Shown one piece after another: positions 27,011-33,969 of a DNA stretch of 64,000 nucleotides. The position numbers and the translations under genes were made by a program. Position 1 is the stretch's first letter. The number at the start of each line of letters is the position of its first letter. The notes beneath the pieces are model-generated. The model was not told where the DNA came from and made no database searches. It worked only from the letters and a program-made list of their open reading frames with translations. The DNA comes from Sphaerotilus mobilis (GTDB taxonomy: Bacteria > Pseudomonadota > Gammaproteobacteria > Burkholderiales > Burkholderiaceae_C). Where the stretch lies: positions 248,001-312,000 of the forward strand of contig NZ_SGWV01000007.1 of assembly GCF_004216565.1 (NCBI RefSeq), written 5' to 3'.

Positions 27011-29011
27011 ATGCAAGCTGCCATTTCCGGACTGATTCGTTCGGCCGCCCTGATCGCGGTTTTTGCGATGTCGTCCGCGCAGGCCGGAGATGACCTGCCG
27101 GTGGTTCAGCAACATACTCAGGGCGGAGTTAAAGCTGAACTCAACCTGAATGCCGAACAAACGGGCGCGATACCCCTGGGTCAGCCGCTGACCTTGACGC
27201 TGACGCTGACCGACGAATTGAGCGGCACCCCCTTGCGCGGCCTGCGGCCCCGCATGTGGATGAGTCGCCAGGGCGGCGATCAGGCGGAACCCTGCACCGC
27301 CCAGATCCGTCGCTTCGCCAGCGGCCGGCTGGCCCAACGGGCCGACCGTGACCTCAACAGCTTCCAGTTGCTGACGCTCAATGCCGATGCGTCGATCTCG
27401 GTCATCAACCCGCTGCTGCAGCTCAACAACACCAAGCTCGAAGCGCTGATCCGCCTGCCCGGCGTTGGCACCGACTGGGTCCATGCGCGTGGCCTGGACC
27501 GCCTGTTCGTGACGCTGGCCGACCGCGCCGAGCTGGCCGTGGTCGATCTGGCCAACAACAAGCTGATCAAGACCGTCAGCCTGGGCGAGGGCAAGCCGCG
27601 CCGCCTGGTGATCGGACCGGACGAGCGCACCGTCTGGGTCGCGCTCGACGACAGCGACCGGCTGGTCGGCGTCGACGTGGCCACGATGGCGGTGAGCCAG
27701 GAGCTGAAGATCGGTGACGGCGCCCATGCCCTGTCGCTCAGCGAGGACGGCCGTCGTCTGGTGGTCACCAGCACGGCAGCCAACCAGGTCAGCCTGATCG
27801 ACGCCCAGGCCGGCAAGGTGCTGGCGCGTGTCCCTGTCAGCGGCACGCCGCTGGCGGTGACCCACAGCGCGCTGGCGCGGCGGGCCTACATCGGCAGCCT
27901 GAACGCGCCGCTGCTGACGGTGATCGACCTGGACAACGGCCAGCCGATCGAGCGCATCACCCTGCCCCAGCCCGTCAGCGCCGTGCGGGCCGACCCGTCC
28001 GGCCGCCATGTGCTGGCGGTCCACACCGCCAGCAGCACGCTGATGGCGATCGACGCGGCCAGCGCCCGGCTGGTGGCGCAGGCCAGCGTCGTCGCCCAGC
28101 CCGACCAGATCGCCTACACCCAGCGTTTCGCCTTCATCCGGGGCCTGGGCAGCAGCAACGTCCAGATGGTCGAACTGCGCGCGCTCGACGACGGCAAGCT
28201 GGCGCTCAACGAGCTGCCGGTGTTCCAGAAACCGCCAGCAGAGATGCCCGAACACATCGGCCCGGCCGACCTGATGGTCACCACGCCGGAGCCCGGCACG
28301 ATGCTGCTGGGCAGTGCGCCCGACACCGCGCTCTATTACTACGCCGAAGGCATGATGGCCCCGCAAGGCACCTACGCCACCTATCGCCGGGCGGCGCGGG
28401 CGGTCAAGGTGGTCGACCGCAGCCTCAAGGAGACTGCTCCTGGCGTCTACACCGGCCTGGTCCGGCTCGACCGCGGCGGCCTCTACACGCTGCCCACCCT
28501 GCTCGAACAGCCGCGCCTGACCCACTGCTACGCCTTCAACGTCGACGAGACGGGGGCGACCACCGACGGCCGGCGCATCGACGTGACCTGGCAGATCGGC
28601 GATCTCAGCTTCAGCGGCAGCTCGGCCCGCATCGCCAGCCAGACCTTGCCGGGCAGCGTGCGCGATGCCGGCAAGCCCGGTCAGGCTCCCCGCGCGGAGA
28701 TGCGCACCGGTCAAGCCAGCGAGCTGGCGATCCGTCTGAAGGACGGCCAGACGGGTCAGCCACTGAGCGGGATTGCCGACCTGCAGGTGATGGCGCTCGA
28801 ACGGCCCGGCCTGTCACAGCAGCGCGCCTTCGCCAAGGAACGCGAGGCCGGCAGCGGCGTCTACGTGGTGACGCAGACCTTCCCGCGCGAGGGCGTCTGG
28901 CGCGTCATGGTGCAGTCCCGCAGCCTGGGCCTGACCTTCGACCGCTCGCCGCTGCTCGACATCGGCGTGCGCAAGACCGAGCCGGTCGCCAACGCCGCCA
29001 CGGGCCGCTGA
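27011..29011 (+). CDS. Exported YVTN-type beta-propeller protein
   Basis: 666 residues from the ATG at 27011, which gives a good signal peptide (LIRSAALIAVFAMSSAQA). Upstream in-frame starts would run through the CRP-like palindrome. Residues ~30-110 resemble an Ig-like domain (QPLTLTLTLTDELSGTPL); about 120-400 carry YVTN-type propeller repeats (AELAVVDLANNKLIKTVSLGEG; RRLVVTSTAANQVSLIDAQA); the C-terminal ~270 residues include another Ig-like segment (ELAIRLKDGQTGQPLSGIAD). No CxxCH heme site is present. Propellers of this class act as periplasmic binding or electron-transfer partners, but I cannot assign a substrate. It heads the operon with the SCO and cytochrome genes. Confidence 0.85.
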   Translation: MQAAISGLIRSAALIAVFAMSSAQAGDDLPVVQQHTQGGVKAELNLNAEQTGAIPLGQPLTLTLTLTDELSGTPLRGLRPRMWMSRQGGDQAEPCTAQIRRFASGRLAQRADRDLNSFQLLTLNADASISVINPLLQLNNTKLEALIRLPGVGTDWVHARGLDRLFVTLADRAELAVVDLANNKLIKTVSLGEGKPRRLVIGPDERTVWVALDDSDRLVGVDVATMAVSQELKIGDGAHALSLSEDGRRLVVTSTAANQVSLIDAQAGKVLARVPVSGTPLAVTHSALARRAYIGSLNAPLLTVIDLDNGQPIERITLPQPVSAVRADPSGRHVLAVHTASSTLMAIDAASARLVAQASVVAQPDQIAYTQRFAFIRGLGSSNVQMVELRALDDGKLALNELPVFQKPPAEMPEHIGPADLMVTTPEPGTMLLGSAPDTALYYYAEGMMAPQGTYATYRRAARAVKVVDRSLKETAPGVYTGLVRLDRGGLYTLPTLLEQPRLTHCYAFNVDETGATTDGRRIDVTWQIGDLSFSGSSARIASQTLPGSVRDAGKPGQAPRAEMRTGQASELAIRLKDGQTGQPLSGIADLQVMALERPGLSQQRAFAKEREAGSGVYVVTQTFPREGVWRVMVQSRSLGLTFDRSPLLDIGVRKTEPVANAATGR

Positions 29012-29078
29012 CGCCTGCGTCACCGACAACCGAGCCCCGAGCCCTGAGCCCTGCCCTTTGAACCGGATCGATCCACGC

Positions 29079-30302
29079 ATGTCCTTGCCCCTCGTGTTCC
29101 CTCGCATCCTCGGCACCTTGCTGACCGCCGCTGCGCTGCTGGTGGCCGCCACGGCCGCCTCAACGGTGTCGGCCGCTCCGTCGGCTGCGGCTGCGGCCAA
29201 CAGCGCCAAGTTGGCCGACAGCGACAAGCTGACCGTCAAGCTGCCCGATGTCGAGGTGCTGGACCAGGAGGGCCGCAAGCGCCGCTTCGGCCGTGACCTG
29301 GTCGCGGGCAAGCGGGTGGCGATCAATTTCATCTTCACGTCCTGCACCACGATCTGCTCGCCGCTGAGTGCGACCTTCAAGGCCATGGACGAGGAACTGC
29401 GACGGCAGGCCGGCCCGGAGGTGCAGTTCATCTCCATCAGCGTCGACCCGCTGACCGACACGCCCGCCGAGCTGCGCAAGTTCGGTCGCAAGTTCGACGC
29501 CGGCGCCAACTGGACCTTCGTGACCGGTTCGCGGGCCTCGATCGACGCCATCCTCAAGGCCTACGACGTCGGCACCGGCAATGCAGAGGACCACTCGCCG
29601 ATGGTCTGGCTCGGCCATGAACCGAGCCAGCGCTGGGTCCGCACCTACGGGCTGGCATCCCACAAGCTGCTGGTTGACCGACTGACCAGCCTGGACAAGC
29701 CCGCGCCCAAGGCCGCCGCCGCATCGGCCGCCACCTCGCCCGAAGAAGCTGCCGCGCTGGACCGGATGCGCCAGGTGGCCAGCCAGGCCGCTGGCCGGGC
29801 GGGCGTGCAGCAGGCCTCGCCCGGCACCCGTGGCGTCGAGTACTTCACCAACCTGCCGCTGGTGACGCAGGAACGCCCCCGCGTGCGCTTCTACGACGAC
29901 CTGATCCGCAACCGGGTGGTGCTGATCACCTCCTTCTACGCCAGCTGCAAGGACGTCTGCTCGCCCGTCACGCACAACCTCGCGCGTGTCCAGGAGCAAC
30001 TGCAGGATTCGGTCAAGACACCCGTCCAACTCATCTCGATCACCACCGACAGCGGCTTCGACACGCCCGAGGTGCTGCGCGACTACGCCGAGCGGCACAG
30101 CGCCGGCCCGGGCTGGTCCTTCGTCACCGGCAAGAAGGAAAACGTCGACTGGGTGCTGCACAAGCTGGGCCTCTACAACGAGAAGCCCGAGCAGCACACC
30201 GCCGTCCTGTGGGTCGGCAATGACCGCACCGGCGCGTGGCTGAAGCTGCACGCGCTGGCCCCGCCCGAGGCCATCGTGGCCGCCGTGCGCAAGGTGCTTT
30301 GA
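29079..30302 (+). CDS. Tandem SCO1/SenC copper-chaperone protein
   Basis: 407 residues from the ATG at 29079 (a TTG at 29058 is in frame). Signal peptide, then two SCO/thioredoxin-fold domains. Domain 1: FTSCTTICSPLS with the CxxxC copper pair near residue 90 and the third ligand His in NAEDHSPMVWLG near 177. Domain 2: YASCKDVCSPVT near 290 and His in PEQHTAVLWVG near 370. Both keep two Cys plus His, so both could bind copper. SCO proteins normally have one such domain and load copper into oxidases. A fused pair next to a multi-copper enzyme supports a copper-supply role here. Its stop shares an A with the next ATG. Confidence 0.9.
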   Translation: MSLPLVFPRILGTLLTAAALLVAATAASTVSAAPSAAAAANSAKLADSDKLTVKLPDVEVLDQEGRKRRFGRDLVAGKRVAINFIFTSCTTICSPLSATFKAMDEELRRQAGPEVQFISISVDPLTDTPAELRKFGRKFDAGANWTFVTGSRASIDAILKAYDVGTGNAEDHSPMVWLGHEPSQRWVRTYGLASHKLLVDRLTSLDKPAPKAAAASAATSPEEAAALDRMRQVASQAAGRAGVQQASPGTRGVEYFTNLPLVTQERPRVRFYDDLIRNRVVLITSFYASCKDVCSPVTHNLARVQEQLQDSVKTPVQLISITTDSGFDTPEVLRDYAERHSAGPGWSFVTGKKENVDWVLHKLGLYNEKPEQHTAVLWVGNDRTGAWLKLHALAPPEAIVAAVRKVL

Positions 30303-32008
30303 TGCTGGGAGGTTCCCCGCATGCCCAGCGCCCGCTGGTCCGCCGCCTGATCGTCGCGTCCCTGTTGCTGACCTGGACCGGCCTGTTCGGCACGGCTGCC
30401 ATCGCGGCCGATCCGGTCGTGGCGGTCGTGGCGGTCGACAGCGATCCGGCCGAGCAGGCCCGCAAGGCCGGTCGCACCATCTTCCTGGAAGGCCGCAACC
30501 GCCACGGCGAGGCCATCCAGGCGCGCGTCGGTTCCGGCCTCGCGCTGCAGGGTGACGCCGTGGCCTGTGCGCGCTGCCACGGTCCGGAAGGCGCCGGCAA
30601 CCGCGAAGGCGGCCTGACCGCGCCCGCGCTGGACTGGAACTCGCTCAGCCAGGCCCGCAGCGCCAGCCCCGGCCTGCTGCCGCGCAGTCGCTACGACGAT
30701 GTCGCGGTGCTGCGTGCGCTGCGCCAGGGCGTCGATGTGGAAGGCCGGCCTCTGTCCACGGCGATGCCGCGCTTCACGCTCGCCCCACGCGAGGAAGCCG
30801 ACCTGCTGACCTATCTGCGCAGCCTTGGTCAGTCGCTCGACATCGACCCCGGCCTGACCCCTGACCGCGTGGTCCTGGGCGGCGTGCTGCCCTTGAGCGG
30901 CCCGCTGGCCGCAGCCGGTCAGGCCGCCGACGCGGCGATCCGTTCCTGCGTCGCACAGGCCAACCGCGAGGGTGGCATCCACGGTCGCCAGCTCGCGTGG
31001 CAGGCGCTGGACGCCCACAAGCTGGCACCGACCGAGATCGCCCGGCAGCTGCGTGAGCAGAGCTTCGCGGTGGTCGCACCCTGGTGGGGCGATCTGGGCA
31101 GCCAGGACCTGGTCGAGCGGCTGGCCGGGGTGCCGCTGATCGGACCGCTCGGCGCGGCCACCGAGCTGGATCAGCCCCAGCCCACGCTCTTCGCTGTCGC
31201 CCCGCAGCTCAGCCAGCAGGTCCGCAACCTGGTCGACGCGGTCGCGCTCGGTGAACTCGCCGAACAGGTGTCGGTGCACCGCCCGGACAACGTCCGCCTG
31301 AGCGTGATCGCCAGCCCTGCCGCTCACCACCGGGCGGCGCTGGTCAGCAGCCAGCGACAGGCCCAGAACCATCCCAACCTGACGCTGTCGATCTGGCAAC
31401 CCAAGCTGGGACTGTCGGACGCCGGGCAGCTCGCCGACGCGCTGCGCTGGCTCGCCGCCCAACCCCGGCAGGATGCGGTGCTGGTGCTCGGCCCGTCCAA
31501 CTGGATGCGATCGGTGACCCAGTCAGGCCGTGGCCGCCAGCCGCTGGCGGAGGCCGACAAGTCCCCGTCGGGCAGCGCGCAAGGCCCCCTGATCCTGGGC
31601 GCGTTTGCCGAACAGGGGCAGGCCGTCCTGGATTGGCCGGCCAGCCTGCGCGATCGGCTGCGACTGAGCCACACGGTGCCCGAGGATGCCCCGCTCGATC
31701 CGGGCCCCTTGCGGCAGGCGCTGGCCAGCGTCGACGCCAGCCTCAGCCACCCCGCCGTGCAGAGCCTGGCCCACGCCGCCGCCTGCCTGACCATCGACGG
31801 CCTCAAGCGCGCCGGACGAGACCCGAGCCGGGCCCGCCTGCGCGTCGCCCTGGAATCGGTGCGGGACTTCCGCACGGGTGTGGTCGGACCGCTGAACTAC
31901 TCGCGGCAAAGCCACCTGGGCACCGTCGGCAGCGCCATCGTGCGCATCTCCGCCGACGGCCGTCGCCTGGAAACCGTGCGCGAATGGCGCACGCCGCAAA
32001 GCTGGTGA
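30302..32008 (+). CDS. Cytochrome c fused to a periplasmic ligand-binding domain
   Basis: 568 residues with a signal peptide ending near ADPVVAVV. Residues ~45-180 form a class I cytochrome c: heme motif CARCH near 87 and a likely Met axial ligand in STAMPRFTLAP near 155, closing with EADLLTYLRSLG. From ~195 a type I periplasmic-binding fold begins (VVLGGVLPLSGPLAAAGQAA), as in branched-chain amino-acid receptors, and continues to a C-terminal ABC-receptor-like block (ACLTIDGLKRAG, RTGVVGPLNY). The fusion would couple ligand sensing or binding to electron transfer. It is translationally coupled to the tandem SCO gene. Annotation pipelines may call it only an ABC substrate-binding protein; no permease genes are nearby. 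Confidence 0.88.
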   Translation: MLGGSPHAQRPLVRRLIVASLLLTWTGLFGTAAIAADPVVAVVAVDSDPAEQARKAGRTIFLEGRNRHGEAIQARVGSGLALQGDAVACARCHGPEGAGNREGGLTAPALDWNSLSQARSASPGLLPRSRYDDVAVLRALRQGVDVEGRPLSTAMPRFTLAPREEADLLTYLRSLGQSLDIDPGLTPDRVVLGGVLPLSGPLAAAGQAADAAIRSCVAQANREGGIHGRQLAWQALDAHKLAPTEIARQLREQSFAVVAPWWGDLGSQDLVERLAGVPLIGPLGAATELDQPQPTLFAVAPQLSQQVRNLVDAVALGELAEQVSVHRPDNVRLSVIASPAAHHRAALVSSQRQAQNHPNLTLSIWQPKLGLSDAGQLADALRWLAAQPRQDAVLVLGPSNWMRSVTQSGRGRQPLAEADKSPSGSAQGPLILGAFAEQGQAVLDWPASLRDRLRLSHTVPEDAPLDPGPLRQALASVDASLSHPAVQSLAHAAACLTIDGLKRAGRDPSRARLRVALESVRDFRTGVVGPLNYSRQSHLGTVGSAIVRISADGRRLETVREWRTPQSW

Positions 32009-32574
32009 TTCATTTCTGATTCAGGAATATGCAGCGCCCTTGCTGCATCCATGGGGTCATCTGCGCCCTGCGATGACCCACTTGGGCACTTCATCACACC
32101 ATGTGGGTCTGATCTTCTTTAAGAACGCCTAAGCCCGATTCAGCCGGCTATTTCACGCCGACACTGCGTTCATCTGAAGACCTGCTTCAGGAATTTCGGG
32201 CCATACCGATAACACCGGCGACGCCTGAAATCACGTTCCAGACCTTTTCGGCGCCACGGTTCGACGATCCGTCAACACGGCAAGTCGTTGAATTTGTTGA
32301 TAAAAGCCCTCGAAACGGAAGCACGGAGCCGACCTTGCCGAATCTGAAACTGATGCATTTTCGAGATTCTGAACAAAACCTGAATCATTTACCCCCCTTG
32401 ATTCAGGTTAAGGATCTTGAAGAAACCAAAACATTCGATCCACACTCCGTTCAACCGTTCTGAAGGCCCACTGAAGGCCCAACTGGGTGACCCAAGAATC
32501 CTGCCGATCCTGAAGTCCCCAGCCCTTCCAGCCGAACCCGACACGACGTCTCCTCGTTTCTTGAAGGAACTCCG
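32009..32574. other. 566-bp AT-richer spacer with hairpins and a direct repeat
   Basis: No gene is supported. It contains two perfect inverted repeats just past the cytochrome gene (ATGCAGC/GCTGCAT at 32029-32048; GGGTCATC/GATGACCC at 32054-32079), neither followed by a T-run, and an 11-bp direct duplication CTGAAGGCCCA at 32460-32481. The last bases have AAGGA ahead of the next ATG. The promoter of the secreted-protein pair should lie here, but I could not fix a convincing -35/-10. Confidence 0.6.
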
Positions 32575-33951
32575 ATGACCCAAAGAAAACTCGCCGCAGC
32601 GATCGCCCTGATCCTGGGTGTCGCGACCAGCCCGCTGATGGCGGCGGTCTGCAAGCCCAACGCCGCCACGCCGTTCTCGGCCTCCGCACCGGATGCCGTC
32701 AACGGCTTCCCGCGCGTGATCGCGGACTCCGAAGGCGTCAGCCTGGTGATCTGCAACCCGTTGTCCGACCCGGGCAACGTCGGCGGCTGCTTCTTCGACC
32801 CGGTGATTCCCGGCAACGCCTTCTCCGAGGCCATCGGCTTCGGTGCCGAAGGCTTCTGGTTCCTGTCCGAAGCCAACTTCGCCGACCCGCAGGGTGCTGG
32901 CTACAACGTGCTGATCGTGATGGGCGCGGAAGCGGCCTTCGCGGCCGAGAACCCGGCCCAGGGCGAACAGTTCCCGTTCACCCGCCTGCGTGTGCGCATC
33001 GACGCACCGGTGGCCGGCGTCTACAAGCTGACCCACCCCTACGGCAGCAAGGAATGGGTCGTGACCGCCCCGGGTCGCCGCGCGATCAACGACACCGCCG
33101 ACATCCAGTTCTTCGCCGCGCCGAACGTGGTGCTCGAAGAAGGCGATGTGCCGGCCCGCACCAATCAGGGCGTCGTTGGCCCTTGGCTGCGTTGGAGCAC
33201 GTCCGAAGCCAATGGCCTGCAGCCGGGCGAACAGCAAGCACCGGCCGGCTTCCTGGGTGACGGCGCGACGCCGCACACCGTGGTCGGCAGCCCCTGCGGC
33301 ACCAACTACGCCGAGCTGACGGTGACCGACCTGGTCACCGGCGCCGAGATCACCCGCTTCCGCACCGACCGCTTCACGGTGCAGGGCCTGATGGCGCCGG
33401 ACGCCGAGCGCATCACCCCGCTGGTGATCGACAACGCCTACTACTCGAAGAACGGCAGCCAGGTCGACCTGCACGTCTTCACGACGGCTCCGACCACCGC
33501 GAGCGTCAACGCCCGCGCCATGGACGTCACCCCCACGGGCGAAGTCGAGATGGTCGCCGGCCCGCTGCTGACCGAGAACACCGGCCGCTTCTACCAGTCC
33601 TTCCGCGTCTCCGATGTCGGCAACCTGCCCGAGTCGGTGATCGTGCAGGCCTCCAACCTGCCGATCAGCCCGGCCCGCTCGCAGCGCCTGGCCGTCACCG
33701 ACCTGGTGACCATCGGCACGGCCAGCGCCTCCTGCGCGGCCAACACCACCAACTGCACGGTCAACGTCACGGCGACGTCGAGCGACCCGGATGCCCAGCT
33801 GACGCTGGACATCGGCGGTGGCCGCACGTTCAACGCCTCGGCTGCTGCCGGCGCCTCCTTCACGGTCACCGGCCTGAGCGGGCTGCCTGCCCGCGTCAAG
33901 GTCAGCTCCGACCGCAAGGGTTCTGCCAGCAAGCCGCTGACGATCAACTAA
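32575..33951 (+). CDS. Secreted protein of unrecognised family (paralogue A)
   Basis: 458 residues, good Shine-Dalgarno (AAGGA 8 bases before ATG) and Sec signal (KLAAAIALILGVATSPLMAA). I do not recognise the family. The first ~260 residues align with the next gene: GGCFFDPVIPGN vs GMCFFDPQVPGN, GEQFPFTRLRVRI vs GEQLTFTRFRIRM, PWLRW...GLQPGE vs PWLQW...GLLPGE, and GFLGDGATPHTV vs GFIGDGGTPHTV. The C-terminal part (ASCAANTTNCTVNVTATSSD, ending PLTIN) looks like an Ig-like beta domain. Six or more Cys suggest disulfides. It follows the oxidase-linked operon after the spacer, so an extracellular matrix or structural role near the oxidase is a guess. Confidence 0.8.
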   Translation: MTQRKLAAAIALILGVATSPLMAAVCKPNAATPFSASAPDAVNGFPRVIADSEGVSLVICNPLSDPGNVGGCFFDPVIPGNAFSEAIGFGAEGFWFLSEANFADPQGAGYNVLIVMGAEAAFAAENPAQGEQFPFTRLRVRIDAPVAGVYKLTHPYGSKEWVVTAPGRRAINDTADIQFFAAPNVVLEEGDVPARTNQGVVGPWLRWSTSEANGLQPGEQQAPAGFLGDGATPHTVVGSPCGTNYAELTVTDLVTGAEITRFRTDRFTVQGLMAPDAERITPLVIDNAYYSKNGSQVDLHVFTTAPTTASVNARAMDVTPTGEVEMVAGPLLTENTGRFYQSFRVSDVGNLPESVIVQASNLPISPARSQRLAVTDLVTIGTASASCAANTTNCTVNVTATSSDPDAQLTLDIGGGRTFNASAAAGASFTVTGLSGLPARVKVSSDRKGSASKPLTIN

Positions 33952-33969
33952 TCACCGCGAGACACTGAC

